From contig MEOH01000002.1 of the NCBI GenBank assembly GCA_001769535.1, positions 248,001 through 312,000 on the forward strand: a stretch of 64,000 nt of DNA, written 5' to 3'. The notes below the pieces were generated by a model that ran no database searches, was not told the origin of the DNA, and saw nothing but the letters and a program-made list of their open reading frames with translations. The translations under genes were made by a program, and so were the position numbers. Origin of the DNA: Bacteroidetes bacterium GWF2_38_335. GTDB taxonomy: Bacteria > Bacteroidota > Bacteroidia > Bacteroidales > GWF2-38-335. Positions 26,318-36,563 of this stretch are shown here, in pieces. The stretch's first letter is position 1, and the number at the start of each line of letters is the position of its first letter.

Positions 26318-27382
26318 TCAATTCAATTTTAAATCAAGATAAACAGGAAGGTGGTCGCTGAAACCCTGATTGTATTTAAACCCGACAAAAGTTCTCTTTG
26401 GCATTGTACCGGTATTTTTCTCATCGGGCTCCATTAAATAATCCCTGCTGAAAACATGCACGTTTTCCAATGAGGTATTGAGGCCTTTTTCCTTCTTCAT
26501 CAGCAAACAACCAGACACAACAAACTGATCCAGCATTCCCCATATTCCCTGATACTTATGACTTCCCAACCCCTTTTCCTGCAGTGAAAAAGAAATATTA
26601 TACAGGTTGTTTTCTTTAATTTCAGAATATTCTCTTTTGGCCTCCAAAACATCATTCAGACTTTTATTCTCGGGCTCGTCGTTAAAATCACCGGTAATGA
26701 TGATATTGGAGCAGGGATTTGATTTAAAAATTGAATCGGTTTTTGCTTTTAGCACCGAGGCAACAAAAAGTCTTTTGGACTCCGATTCAAGCTGACCGCC
26801 AAGTCTTGATGGCCAATGGTTTATAAAAACATGCAGTGTGTCCTGATTATTAACCAGTCCCTTCACATAAAGGATATCTCTGGTTTTTCTTTCATTTGAA
26901 CCAGGAAAACTGATTTCAATTTTTTGTTGGTGAATTGGCTTAAATTTCTTCTCAAGATACAGCAAAGCCACATCAATTCCTCTGCCATCAGGCGATTCAT
27001 AATGGATTATTTTATAACCGAAATCGGCAATGGGTGAAAAATCTGTCAACTGTTCAAGCACATATCTGTTTTCAATTTCACACATTCCGATGATTTCAGG
27101 CGGATCCCATCCTCCCACGGCAGTAATTACTTTAGCAATATTTTTAATTTTATCCTGCATTTTAAATGGAGTCCAGTGCCGATCGCCTTCGGGCTGAAAT
27201 TCACTGTCGTCGGTCAGACTGTCATCAAAAGTATCAAACAGATTTTCAACGTTGTAAAACATCACACGGATATCTCCCCGTTCTTCCTGCGCCTGTTCAA
27301 CAGGATTATCGGGCAGTTTTTGTTTGGAAAAACATCCTGCCAGAAATGTCACAAACAACAATATTACAAACAGTCTGATCAT
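26318..27382 (-). CDS. Endonuclease/exonuclease/phosphatase-fold lipoprotein
   Basis: The 354-residue protein has lipobox LAGC (Cys17). The fold's motifs are RVMFYNVENLFDT, ICEIE-type metal site (GMCEIENRY), FINHWPSR, ITGDFNDEP and the final SDHLPVYLDL with the catalytic His. These residues bind the divalent metal and attack a phosphodiester. Being lipid-anchored outside the cytoplasm it may hydrolyse extracellular DNA or a phosphorylated lipid. It sits between a beta-helix lipoprotein gene and a glycosyltransferase gene on the same strand. Confidence 0.87.
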   Translation of the reverse strand: MIRLFVILLFVTFLAGCFSKQKLPDNPVEQAQEERGDIRVMFYNVENLFDTFDDSLTDDSEFQPEGDRHWTPFKMQDKIKNIAKVITAVGGWDPPEIIGMCEIENRYVLEQLTDFSPIADFGYKIIHYESPDGRGIDVALLYLEKKFKPIHQQKIEISFPGSNERKTRDILYVKGLVNNQDTLHVFINHWPSRLGGQLESESKRLFVASVLKAKTDSIFKSNPCSNIIITGDFNDEPENKSLNDVLEAKREYSEIKENNLYNISFSLQEKGLGSHKYQGIWGMLDQFVVSGCLLMKKEKGLNTSLENVHVFSRDYLMEPDEKNTGTMPKRTFVGFKYNQGFSDHLPVYLDLKLN

Positions 27383-27442
27383 ATAAAGATTTTCACCAAA
27401 ATTAAACCGATTCCCGGAATAAGAAAATTGTTTTGAAGAAAA

Positions 27443-28855
27443 TTATTCCAATCTTTCGAAAGCGCCCAGGTCCGGACCGGTATCAGAGGTGCGGGATGCA
27501 CCTTTAAAATCAAGTGGAACGAGACTTCCAATATCAATACTGCCTTTATCTTTGGGAAATGAAAGTGTGTCGAGTTCGAAATCGTATTCGGTAAAGTCAG
27601 CAAATTCGGGGTATTCATTCAGATAAACATTATTAAAAAACACCGGATCAGATACATTTCCAGTATATTTCAGCAATGAATAATCAAACTTGTAAATAAA
27701 ATCTCCGGCGCCCGGATATGGGTCAAGGGCAATTTCGTCATCCTGGTTGCCAAAAATAATGCAATTACCAAAAGTGGCTTTTACCAGATGCCTGACGTAA
27801 TATGTTCCTCCGGAATAAAAATAATTATTGAGAATAACCGACGGGGTTGTTCTGCTGCCCTGAGACCAATAATTAAAAATTGTACAATGATAAAACTCAT
27901 AAGCACCACCATAAAGCAAGGCCACAGCATAAAAGCCGCAATTATAAACAACACAGTTGGTGGCAAGAATGGTTGAACCGGCGCCCAAAATACCGGCATA
28001 GGACATATTCATTATTTTGGAGTTGGTGATGGTAAGTGTTGGATTTGGACTGCTAACATCAAGAGAATCGGCTCTGATTCCAATCACCGCATTAATAATT
28101 TCAGCATAATTAATCACATTGTTTTTACTGTTTTGCGTGAGATGAATCCCGCCCCACTGCCCAGGCACGTCATCAAAAGAATGATCCAGCCGGTCGCCAC
28201 GGAAAATAACTGGTTCTTCAAGTGTACCATTTACCACTAAAGATGCTGTTGGATAAACATATAAATACGAATTCTTATGAAAATGCACTTTTGCTCCCTG
28301 CATTATAGTAAGGGTACAATTAGAATCTACGGCCATGGAATTGTAAACCAGCACAGGCTTGTCGTTGGTCCATACGGTGTCTCCGACAAATTGGCCGTTT
28401 ATCAGTAAGACATCCTGTCCGTATGCAACCAGATCAATATCCTGTCGGTTGCCATTGGTAACAAAGACAATTGAATCCTGCACCACCATGGGGTTATTCA
28501 TATTAGTGGGATCAATATTCACTTCAACAAAAATGAACAAACTGTCATCGGGGGCAATTTCTACATTGGTCAGGGATGTTGAGATTTTTCCATTGATATT
28601 CAGTCGATAAAATGACTCTGAACCTCCGGCCAAAAACAAATTTGAGATTTTAATCGGCTGGTCGTATGGATTATAAACCTTTAACTGTCTGGTAGTTGAT
28701 CCAATGGTTGTAAATACAGTATCGAACATTACCGTATCAGTTGAAAAGGATAGTTTTGCTGATGAATCTGTAATGATTTCATCCTTTCTGCAGGATGAAA
28801 TAATCAGTCCGGCCACCAAAATAAAAACAATATAAATCAGTCCCTTTTTCAACAT
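27443..28855 (-). CDS. Beta-helix lipoprotein
   Basis: The 470-residue protein has a type II signal with lipobox ISSC (Cys22). An immunoglobulin-like first part (FDTVFTTIGSTTRQLKVYNP, typical of Bacteroidetes lipoproteins) is followed by right-handed parallel beta-helix turns (MQGAKVHFHKNSYLYV, VNGTLEEPVIFRG, WGGIHLTQNSKNN, TLTITNSKIMNMS). The end GSIDIGSLV..GPDLGAFE is the usual closing motif of such helices. A polysaccharide-binding or structural surface role is likely. First gene of the operon with the EEP-fold lipoprotein and GT39-like genes. Confidence 0.85.
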   Translation of the reverse strand: MLKKGLIYIVFILVAGLIISSCRKDEIITDSSAKLSFSTDTVMFDTVFTTIGSTTRQLKVYNPYDQPIKISNLFLAGGSESFYRLNINGKISTSLTNVEIAPDDSLFIFVEVNIDPTNMNNPMVVQDSIVFVTNGNRQDIDLVAYGQDVLLINGQFVGDTVWTNDKPVLVYNSMAVDSNCTLTIMQGAKVHFHKNSYLYVYPTASLVVNGTLEEPVIFRGDRLDHSFDDVPGQWGGIHLTQNSKNNVINYAEIINAVIGIRADSLDVSSPNPTLTITNSKIMNMSYAGILGAGSTILATNCVVYNCGFYAVALLYGGAYEFYHCTIFNYWSQGSRTTPSVILNNYFYSGGTYYVRHLVKATFGNCIIFGNQDDEIALDPYPGAGDFIYKFDYSLLKYTGNVSDPVFFNNVYLNEYPEFADFTEYDFELDTLSFPKDKGSIDIGSLVPLDFKGASRTSDTGPDLGAFERLE

Positions 28856-29001
28856 TTTTCAAAAATAATCAAATAAGTAACGAAACAATACTGATATTAG
28901 TATTTTTAGATGAAAACTGTTTTCTTTTTTAAGTGGAAGTTATTTTTGGAAAACAACTAATAATGGGTTGTTATTGAAGACACCGGAAAAACAAATTCAT
29001 T

Positions 29002-30420
29002 CTATTTCAGTTTTTCGTAGAACTCATTTATTACATCATCAAAAATGGTAATATCGATTTGCGGTGGGTAATACTCATAAAAATAATGCAGCTTTGTTTT
29101 ATCGCATTCCATTCCCTTTTTCACAAAATCAATGGCACGGTCGTTGCAATCAAGCTCAACATAAAGAGCTGCAAGCCGGTAGTTAAGTTCGGCAATTTTC
29201 TGATTGCAGCTGAGCGCATCAACAAGAATTTTTTCGGTCTCGTTTAATTTACCCTGCTCGTACATCATGGTTGCGTAATCAAGCCAAATCTCATCATCAT
29301 AAGGATCGATCTGAACTGCCTGAATGTAAGATGATTCAGCATCAGTAATCATATCAAGCTTTTTGCTGATTCGTGCAAGTGTGAACCAATATTCGGTATT
29401 TTCCTTATCAATTTTTATGGCTTTTCTGATAAACTTGAGGCTATCTGCCCAATTTGAACAGTTATAAGCTAAAACAGAAAGTCCATACCAGGCATCCGGG
29501 TATTGACAGTCTGTATCAAGTGCCAAACGGTAATATTTTTCAGCAGTTTCAGTATCGTTCAGTTTTTCATAGCACTCGCCCATGCATGTAAGCACTTCGG
29601 GTGCCTGCCCGTCAACTTCCAGGATTTGGAAAAAGCAATCAAGAGCTTTGTCAAAACGTTCAAGATCCATGTGGCAGTTAGCCAGATTATAGTGGGCAGA
29701 ATAAAACTCAGGATCAACTGCCAATGCATATTCAAAAGCATCGATGGCTTCTTCGCTCATATCAAGCTTATCATAAGCCACACCAAGGTTATACCAGGCA
29801 TCTTCGGCAAAGGGATTTATTTCAAGGTATTTTTTATAATACTCAATGCTCTTTTCCATTTTACCCTCCTTTTCATAAAGGAAAGCAAGCTCATACATTA
29901 TTTCAGCATGATCGGGGTTGTATTCTAGTCCGAGATATAAAAAATCCATCGAAAGATTATACTTCCTTGCCTGCACAAAGGAAAGCGCAATGGCATAGCA
30001 TGTTTCATCCTTATCTTCGGAGTCCAGACTAAGGGCAATATTGAATGTTTTGACCGCCTGATCGGGTTGATCAAGAGTAAGATATATATTTCCCTTTAAA
30101 ATAAAAAGGTCGGAGTTGGAACTTTCAATTTTCTGCAATCCGGTAATCAACCTCAATGCGTCAATATATTTACCTGAGTCGTAAAGCACACTGGCTCTTT
30201 TAAGCTGCAGTTCAATGGAATTGGGGTGTTGGTCGAGTGAAAGGTCCGAAACTTTAAGAGCTTTGGCCGGTTGGTTGCGAAAAAGATAATAATCAATAAT
30301 GGATTCGAATTCATGAACATCGAAGAAACTGTGCCTGTTTGTTCTGAGCATCAGTTCATACCTGCTGATCATTTCATCAGAATTGTTCTCCAGGTCAAAT
30401 TGTTCAAACTTCTCTTCCAT
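29002..30420 (-). CDS. Tetratricopeptide-repeat protein
   Basis: The 472-residue soluble protein is made of about a dozen TPR units; clear ones read AEDAWYNLGVAYDKLDMSEEAIDAF, of which the spacing W/Y-LG-A-Y is diagnostic. No signal peptide is seen when the start is placed at ATG 30420 (MEEKFEQFDLE). The 27 extra in-frame residues from 30501 do not look like a TPR protein. TPR proteins of this type scaffold complexes; the partner is unknown. It lies 90 bases after the patatin gene on the same strand. Confidence 0.85.
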   Translation of the reverse strand: MEEKFEQFDLENNSDEMISRYELMLRTNRHSFFDVHEFESIIDYYLFRNQPAKALKVSDLSLDQHPNSIELQLKRASVLYDSGKYIDALRLITGLQKIESSNSDLFILKGNIYLTLDQPDQAVKTFNIALSLDSEDKDETCYAIALSFVQARKYNLSMDFLYLGLEYNPDHAEIMYELAFLYEKEGKMEKSIEYYKKYLEINPFAEDAWYNLGVAYDKLDMSEEAIDAFEYALAVDPEFYSAHYNLANCHMDLERFDKALDCFFQILEVDGQAPEVLTCMGECYEKLNDTETAEKYYRLALDTDCQYPDAWYGLSVLAYNCSNWADSLKFIRKAIKIDKENTEYWFTLARISKKLDMITDAESSYIQAVQIDPYDDEIWLDYATMMYEQGKLNETEKILVDALSCNQKIAELNYRLAALYVELDCNDRAIDFVKKGMECDKTKLHYFYEYYPPQIDITIFDDVINEFYEKLK

Positions 30421-30510
30421 TACAGATAATTCAAAGTACAAATTTAAGGAATTATGCAATTGCTTTGACAAATATGTCAAAAGAAAATTTTTAGTGACCA
30501 ATGGACATGT

Positions 30511-32772
30511 TTACTGGATGATTTTAATCACTTCTTTTACAGAGTTTTGGTTTTCCTCGCTGCGAAGTGCGTTAAACAAGGTTTGTTTATCTTTTGTGGT
30601 AAGGTGCCAGCTGAGCGGAATGCGATCGGAGGAAGTTCTCAGAGAAAACCTTATAAAAGTGGCATTGCTCTGCAGCCAGTTTTCAGAAAATTCAATAAGC
30701 TGTTGATTATTGACTATCTGATTGTTAAAAAGATTGGAATATACATTTCCCATTGGCTTGATAAAACGGCTGATGGCACCTTTGCTGTCATCGAAATAAT
30801 CTTCATTATCGGAAGATATCTGGATGAAAATTACCCCACTGGTATTTTTTCCAATCCACTCCTGAAATTCATACAAAAAGCGCAGGGAGGTCGACAGCCC
30901 GTAATTATCAGTTAGTCCGGCATCCATAATATTAAGCTGAGGGGTTCCGGGCAGGGTTACAACCGGAGTAACATATGGAAATGTTGCGTTCATGCGCAGG
31001 GCTGTTGTAAATCTCAAGTCTGAGGCACCAAATTCTTCATATGCCCTCAGAAATTCAACATTTGACAAGGGGAATTTTTCCGCACTGCTGAGCTTAAGGT
31101 TTTCAAGCATATATGAAATTTTCTGCGATGATATCAGCAGTTTTCTCCCATCGTTGATTATGGTGGGAGTCAGGATCATCATGGGGATCATGGCTTTCAT
31201 TTCGGGCTCGCGATAGTCCTTAAGTGGTTTATCAAGCACATTCCCTGTGTTTTTATTCAGTTTTTCTTCAAAAGCATAAGCACGGTCTTTATAGTACATC
31301 TGACCGTTGTATTCGTACCGTTTTCTTTTTATGAACCAATCCTTTAAGGCAAAACTTAATGCGATGGGGTTTAGCATATCTTTCGACAGAGATGAAATAT
31401 ATTTATTGTCATAATAGGATTCAATTTTTCCAAGCTGTTTCTGTAAATATAACTCCCGAAGATAGGCCGCACCAACCATTCCTCCCGACGCCCCGGTAAT
31501 GAGGGTTGTCCGGGAAAGAAGTTGTCCTCCGGTCAGACTGTCGACCTTAGACAGCACATAAAATGTCCAGATTGCTGCTTTTATTCCTCCGCCACCTGTA
31601 TTAACAAATATGATTTTAGGTTTGAGATCATATTTTCGTCCGCTAAAATTTCGTTCCTTCCAGTTTTGAAGCATTATTAGAGCACTGTCATGATCGGCTT
31701 TATAAATACTGTCGGGATAAGCGATTTCTAAAACCTTTTTATCTTTGTGTATATTGTAATTCAACCCGTAAGCGCTGTTTGTATAATCAGAAAACATATT
31801 CTGAGACAATATGTTATAAGCCACAATCAATATTGCCAACACCAGCAGGGACCATTCTTTAAAAATAGCATGCAATGTACTGAATATCAATATAAAAAGT
31901 GTAAACGCAAGCAAAACACTGGCTGCAGCCGGAATGACAATGTACGGATTATCCATAAAGTTAGCCAACAACATGATTGTTAGAAGAATACCCAATGCAA
32001 AAATTCCGGCATTAATATGGTTTTGTTGCAGAACCTTCTGAATCATTTCGGGGGTGTAATGGTGATAATACCTGGCTCTTCTTATCTGGAAGGGAGTCCG
32101 CAGGTAAGTCTCAATTTTCCATTTACCCTGTTCACGAGGCGAATTCACCAGTTTCCATTCCATATCCTTTTTCAGGATAACCCTAACCGGTTTCGTCAAA
32201 CCACGGGGCTTATTATCTTCTTTAATGTGATAGATATGTGCTGCATCGCGACTGGTAGTAAAAAAATACGTGAGAAAAATAATCATAAAACCAAAAACAC
32301 CGGCCAGAAATCCGAGAATATTAATAATAATTTCCTTTTCAGATAAAAATTCATTGACCGATTGAAATTCCACACTCTGATAAATATAATACACTATAAA
32401 ACTCAGCGGAATAAAGAAATTATTGATGGTATATTTAAAAAAGGGTCTTGAAAGCGTGGCAATGAAAGGAAAATGATAGGCATTGACCATATAGCTTGAG
32501 ACATTGAAGGCCATAATAAAAGTACCGGTGGCTACCCCAAGAATCAGAAATGAAATGAAATCAACTTCATCGAGATATTCAGGGGCCAAAAACAGCGCCG
32601 GTATCCCGAAATTCACCAATACGCTTTCCGAAATTATACCGAATAACAAAGCCCAAAATACCAGCAAGGCAAAGTTCCTTCTGAAATATAAAAACAGAAG
32701 TTGCAACGGAAAAAAGAAAACTATGCTGCGATATGTCCTTTTAAAATTCAAATTACCTGATTTGAGTTTCAA
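30511..32772 (-). CDS. Membrane-anchored patatin-like phospholipase
   Basis: The 753-residue protein has roughly eight hydrophobic helices in its first 330 residues and a patatin domain after about residue 390. The oxyanion loop GGGGIKAA, nucleophile elbow GASGGMVG (Ser in GxSGG) and the DAG motif (IMDAGLTDNYG) of the Ser-Asp dyad are all present. It would hydrolyse acyl esters of membrane lipids. Helix-plus-patatin fusions of this size are found in Bacteroidetes, but their substrate is not known. Confidence 0.85.
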   Translation of the reverse strand: MKLKSGNLNFKRTYRSIVFFFPLQLLFLYFRRNFALLVFWALLFGIISESVLVNFGIPALFLAPEYLDEVDFISFLILGVATGTFIMAFNVSSYMVNAYHFPFIATLSRPFFKYTINNFFIPLSFIVYYIYQSVEFQSVNEFLSEKEIIINILGFLAGVFGFMIIFLTYFFTTSRDAAHIYHIKEDNKPRGLTKPVRVILKKDMEWKLVNSPREQGKWKIETYLRTPFQIRRARYYHHYTPEMIQKVLQQNHINAGIFALGILLTIMLLANFMDNPYIVIPAAASVLLAFTLFILIFSTLHAIFKEWSLLVLAILIVAYNILSQNMFSDYTNSAYGLNYNIHKDKKVLEIAYPDSIYKADHDSALIMLQNWKERNFSGRKYDLKPKIIFVNTGGGGIKAAIWTFYVLSKVDSLTGGQLLSRTTLITGASGGMVGAAYLRELYLQKQLGKIESYYDNKYISSLSKDMLNPIALSFALKDWFIKRKRYEYNGQMYYKDRAYAFEEKLNKNTGNVLDKPLKDYREPEMKAMIPMMILTPTIINDGRKLLISSQKISYMLENLKLSSAEKFPLSNVEFLRAYEEFGASDLRFTTALRMNATFPYVTPVVTLPGTPQLNIMDAGLTDNYGLSTSLRFLYEFQEWIGKNTSGVIFIQISSDNEDYFDDSKGAISRFIKPMGNVYSNLFNNQIVNNQQLIEFSENWLQSNATFIRFSLRTSSDRIPLSWHLTTKDKQTLFNALRSEENQNSVKEVIKIIQ

Positions 32773-32891
32773 AAGTATTAAAAATACTTATTATTCATCA
32801 AAAAAAATCATTCATTGATACAATAAGATGTGCATTTGATGTTTAATATTATGTAATTGTTAAAAAAACAACAATTCTGACTGTTAATAAC

Positions 32892-32920
32892 TTGTTTATT
32901 AAAAATTTGTTGTACTTTTG
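32892..32920 (+). promoter_or_regulatory. Promoter of the small membrane protein gene
   Basis: TTG (ending 32894), 18 bases, then TACTTTTG (32913-32920), an exact TAnnTTTG. A start point near 32926 rules out the in-frame TTG and ATG at 32918-32923 and supports the ATG at 32945. Confidence 0.75.
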
Positions 32921-32944
32921 ATGTCCCGAAAACAAACCGATAAG

Positions 32945-33136
32945 ATGGCTAAAGTATCTAAAAGCAGAAAAGCTATTGATTTATTCATTGCCACCCTGGC
33001 ACTGATTGCCATCGGCTATTTCATGTACAGCACAAGGGAAATTCATAAAGCGTATAATGACTTTCCCGAAAAGAGCAATTATTCCAAGGTTGTTCCTGAA
33101 CCCCATGATTACTTCGTTTCTTTAAAATCGAAATAA
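32945..33136 (+). CDS. Small single-helix membrane protein of unknown function
   Basis: The 63-residue protein has a basic N-terminus (MAKVSKSRKA), one membrane helix (IDLFIATLALIAIGYFMY) and a polar C-terminal tail. The promoter position decides the start at 32945. It lies convergent to guaA, 28 bases from its stop. No family recognised. Confidence 0.7.
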   Translation: MAKVSKSRKAIDLFIATLALIAIGYFMYSTREIHKAYNDFPEKSNYSKVVPEPHDYFVSLKSK

Positions 33137-33164
33137 TATAATCCTCTTTTTTACATTTAAAATG

Positions 33165-34694
33165 TTATTCCCACTCAATAGTAGCAGGTGGTTTTGAACT
33201 GATGTCATAAACAACCCTGTTCACTCCTTTTACCTGATTGATGATTCTATTTGAGATTTTTGCCAGAAATTCATAGGGTAAATGCACCCAGTCAGCTGTC
33301 ATGCCATCGGTTGACTGTACTGCCCTGAGGGCAACCACCTTTTCGTATGTTCTTTCGTCGCCCATCACTCCGACTGATTGCACCGGCAATAATATCGCTC
33401 CTGCCTGCCAAACCTGGTCGTACAGTTTGTCTTCTTTTAGGCCGCTGATGAAAATATGATCTACTTCCTGCAATAAAGTAACTTTTTCGGCGGTGATGTC
33501 ACCAAGGATTCTGATTGCCAGTCCGGGTCCGGGAAAAGGATGCCTGCCAATAATGGCTTCCTTCATTTCCAATGACCTTCCCACCCTGCGCACCTCGTCC
33601 TTGAAAAGAAGGTTGAGCGGTTCAACAATTTTCAGATTCATTTTCTCCGGCAAGCCACCCACATTGTGGTGTGATTTAATTGTAGCCGACGGACCATTGA
33701 CTGATACCGATTCAATCACATCCGGATAAATTGTTCCCTGTGCCAGCCATTTCACTCCCTGAATTTTTTTGGCTTCATCATCGAAAACTTCAATGAAAAC
33801 CCTTCCGATTATTTTTCTCTTTTTCTCGGGTTCGGATACTCCGGCCAACTCATCCAGAAAACGTTTCTTTGCATCCACTCCGATCACATTCAATCCCATA
33901 TTTTTATATGAATCGAGCACCAGATCATATTCATTTTTCCTAAGCAAACCATTGTCAACGAAGATGCAGGTCAGGTTTTTTCCAATGGCTTTGTTCAGCA
34001 ATACTCCGGCTACCGACGAATCCACTCCGCCCGACAAACCCAATACCACTTTGTCATTTCCAAGTTTTTCTTTCAGGTTGTTTACGGTGGTTTCGATGAA
34101 CGACTGCGGAGTCCAGTCCTGTTTGCAACCACAAATGGTTACCACAAAGTTATGAAGGAGCTTGATGCCTTCCAGACTGTGGTACACTTCGGGGTGAAAC
34201 TGAATGCCGTAGGTTTCTTCGTTGTTGAAAAGGAAGCCGCCGAATTTTACATCGGCAGTGCTGGCAATGACTGTGCAGCCGGCAGGTATTTTGGTGATGG
34301 TATCGCCATGCGACATCCACACCTGCGAATTGATGGTGATGTTTTTAAAAAGCTTGTTGTTTTTATCAATAAACTCAAGGTTTGCACGACCATATTCACG
34401 CTTGCTTGAGGGCTGTACTTCGCCACCGTAGTTCTGGGCCATAAACTGGGCACCATAGCACACACCGAGCAGAGGTTTTTTGCCTTTGATATTTGACAGA
34501 TCAGGATATGGGGAATTTTTATCCCTGACAGAGAACGGACTTCCCGATAAAATGACACCTTTCACGGTATCATCCATGGCCGGAATTTTGTTGAAGGGAT
34601 GAATTTCGCAATAGACATTGAGTTCACGCACCCTTCTGGCTATCAATTGGGTGTATTGAGATCCGAAGTCGAGGATGATAATTTTTTCCTGCAT
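33165..34694 (-). CDS. guaA: GMP synthase (glutamine-hydrolysing)
   Basis: The 509-residue enzyme makes GMP from XMP, ATP and glutamine. The N-terminal class I glutamine amidotransferase domain shows GVCYGAQ (nucleophile Cys) and QFHPEVYHS; the ATP pyrophosphatase domain has the PP-loop LSGGVDSSV; the dimerisation domain ends in [12 protein letters not shown], as in all GuaA proteins. The ATG at 34694 is preferred to the one at 34721 because the latter falls inside the -7 box. Confidence 0.96.
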   Translation of the reverse strand: MQEKIIILDFGSQYTQLIARRVRELNVYCEIHPFNKIPAMDDTVKGVILSGSPFSVRDKNSPYPDLSNIKGKKPLLGVCYGAQFMAQNYGGEVQPSSKREYGRANLEFIDKNNKLFKNITINSQVWMSHGDTITKIPAGCTVIASTADVKFGGFLFNNEETYGIQFHPEVYHSLEGIKLLHNFVVTICGCKQDWTPQSFIETTVNNLKEKLGNDKVVLGLSGGVDSSVAGVLLNKAIGKNLTCIFVDNGLLRKNEYDLVLDSYKNMGLNVIGVDAKKRFLDELAGVSEPEKKRKIIGRVFIEVFDDEAKKIQGVKWLAQGTIYPDVIESVSVNGPSATIKSHHNVGGLPEKMNLKIVEPLNLLFKDEVRRVGRSLEMKEAIIGRHPFPGPGLAIRILGDITAEKVTLLQEVDHIFISGLKEDKLYDQVWQAGAILLPVQSVGVMGDERTYEKVVALRAVQSTDGMTADWVHLPYEFLAKISNRIINQVKGVNRVVYDISSKPPATIEWE

Positions 34695-34718
34695 ATCTGA
34701 ATTATTTTTATTTAGGGG

Positions 34719-34726
34719 CAAAGATA
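34719..34726 (-). promoter_or_regulatory. -7 box of guaA
   Basis: TATCTTTG on the minus strand is an exact TAnnTTTG, 24 bases before the chosen start. Confidence 0.65.
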
Positions 34727-34977
34727 ATTATTATCTCTTGGAATAAGTGGCTTGTTTATATTGTGTTTATAAGTTGACGATTGTGGGCAAACATGGTCTT
34801 ATCTTCGCGAATTCATTTAATAAACGTCATCGAAATAACTGGAATTACTGAACCCTTTAATGTGATCCTTGACTGAAGTAACAGTTTTTCCGAAAATTGG
34901 AGGAATTTGTTTATAAAAAAGAGAAATAAAATAGATTAAATCTTTTTAATAACTATCGGGGAACAATAATAATAGAA

Positions 34978-35134
34978 CCGTCATTGCGAAGAGCTTGATG
35001 AATTAATGGATTAAAAGAGAAGCTAATGCGATGAAGCAATCTCTTAATAGAGCACATGGACATAATTGGGAGATTGCTTCGTCGCATCAACTTCAATTAA
35101 ATTATAAATTTACGTAAGCTCCTCGCAATGACGG
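34978..35134. repeat. Nested inverted repeat, MITE-like
   Basis: Outer ends CCGTCATTGCGAAGAGCTT (34978-34996) and its complement with one mismatch (35116-35134) enclose a second pair, GCGATGAAGCAATCTC (35028-35043) against GAGATTGCTTCGTCGC (35070-35085). The 601-base gap 34695-35295 contains no gene besides this element. Elements with CGTCATTGCGAGGAG ends are known as intergenic repeats in many bacteria. Confidence 0.8.
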
Positions 35135-35295
35135 ACAATTATGTGGTTTGGTGCTATTTATAAAAAACAAATAATTAGAAAACAAATAATGAATAAGACA
35201 TTATTCATCCATCCTGATAGTCATTATCTTTTTTCACGCATTATGTATTTATAAATAAATTATGATTAGTTTTGGATTCTTAATTATTTAATAAC

Positions 35296-35805
35296 ATGTT
35301 AAAACAAGTCGAATCAAAGATATTAGAAATCAGAGGTCAGAAAGTCATTTTGGATTTTGAACTTTCTGAGATGTATCAGGTTGAAAACAGAGTTTTGAAA
35401 CAAGCAGTAAAAAGAAACATTGATCGGTTTCCCCTTGATTTTATGTTCCAATTATCTAAAAATGAATGGAATGAGGTTATCACAAAATGTGATAACCTGC
35501 CTGTCGGAATCAAATTCAGTCCTGTTCCTCCTTTGGCTTTTACCGAACAAGGTGTCGCAATGTTATCAAGCATTCTCAAAAGCAAGAAAGCGTTACAGGT
35601 AAATATTGCAATAATGCGTGCATTTGTATTTATCAGAAAATATGCATTGTCGCATAAGGAGCTTACTGAAAAACTAAAAGAACTGGAAACAAAATACAAT
35701 AAACAATTTGAAGATATTTATCAGGCAATCAATTTTTTAATTCAAAAAGACAATCAGGAAAATACACCAAAAGACAGAAAAAGGATTGGGTTTAAAAATG
35801 AATGA
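35296..35805 (+). CDS. ORF6N-domain protein
   Basis: The 169-residue cytoplasmic protein has an ORF6N (KilA-N-like) domain over residues 5-95 (ILEIRGQKVILDFELSEMY, then VKRNIDRFPLDFMFQLS, then LAFTEQGVAMLSSIL) and a coiled-coil tail. The domain is typical of phage and mobile-element regulators and binds DNA. It starts the accessory stretch that leads to the duplicated operon, which fits an origin by transfer. Confidence 0.9.
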   Translation: MLKQVESKILEIRGQKVILDFELSEMYQVENRVLKQAVKRNIDRFPLDFMFQLSKNEWNEVITKCDNLPVGIKFSPVPPLAFTEQGVAMLSSILKSKKALQVNIAIMRAFVFIRKYALSHKELTEKLKELETKYNKQFEDIYQAINFLIQKDNQENTPKDRKRIGFKNE

Positions 35806-35913
35806 TTGCTTGAATGTTCAGGAATGTTGTGCCTATGTGCATAAGAATTCCGGAAATAGCCACAGTTCATTTTCCTGAATTACTAATTAATTTCTCATCT
35901 TGTTTTCTTAATT

Positions 35914-35935
35914 GAACCCGCTGGCTAGCGGGTTC
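35914..35935. repeat. Dispersed GAACCCGCT hairpin, copy 1
   Basis: Arms GAACCCGCT and AGCGGGTTC around GGCT. An identical copy is at 43280-43301, so the two bracket the accessory region. Confidence 0.85.
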
Positions 35936-36005
35936 GTGTTTACCGGAACATTTTTTCCCTATTTGTGAAAATTATTATTTATTTTTACAATTCAAATCAC
36001 TTATT

Positions 36006-36488
36006 ATGACTAAAACGCTGTTGTTTATATTGGTTATTTTAGTATCATTTTCCTGCCATCCCGTTAAGGAAACAGTGAAACAGACTGGTATTCAACCGCC
36101 CATCATTATCTACAAGACCAAAAAAGATTACAGAAAAAATGTACCTGTTACGCTTTCGGATGACAAAACAAAAATTGCCTCCTTTCCCTCCCCACGTGAT
36201 TTGACCATAAAAGGAGAACTGGCAATGCCGCTTGACATGGGCAGGGGCTATCTTCTCGACCGCCGGGGAATCACAAAAAATGTGGCATTCACATCCTATA
36301 CCTACGAAGAATATTCAAAGCTGACCAAAACCCCATCGGCAGATGAGTTGTTCGCAAAAATCATGGACAAAAAACCCCTGAAACGCATGTATGTGTGTGG
36401 AAGCGGAACCCCGACTGAGGAAATGATCAATAAAATTAAGGAGAATGTTTTGAAGGGGGATTTTGAGGGGTATATGAGGGTTAGGTGA
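36006..36488 (+). CDS. Lipoprotein of unknown function
   Basis: The 160-residue protein has a type II signal with lipobox SFSC (Cys17). The mature part is basic and contains a tandem of proline-rich and glycine-rich turns (SFPSPRDLTIKG, MGRGYLLDRRGI). The C-terminal half looks helical. I recognise no family. It stands alone between the ORF6N gene and the antitoxin gene. Confidence 0.7.
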   Translation: MTKTLLFILVILVSFSCHPVKETVKQTGIQPPIIIYKTKKDYRKNVPVTLSDDKTKIASFPSPRDLTIKGELAMPLDMGRGYLLDRRGITKNVAFTSYTYEEYSKLTKTPSADELFAKIMDKKPLKRMYVCGSGTPTEEMINKIKENVLKGDFEGYMRVR

Positions 36489-36540
36489 TATGTAATTACG
36501 TAAAATACTTTGGGAATTTTAACCAAACTTTAAAATTCAT

Positions 36541-36548
36541 TATATTTG
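36541..36548 (+). promoter_or_regulatory. -7 box of the toxin-antitoxin module
   Basis: TATATTTG, an exact TAnnTTTG, 15 bases before the antitoxin ATG. Confidence 0.6.
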
Positions 36549-36563
36549 TATTAAAAAAAAACT

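Noticed and set aside
36302-36526. Minus-strand frame overlapping the lipoprotein at 36006
   Set aside because: Opposite to a gene with a clear lipobox, and without family resemblance.
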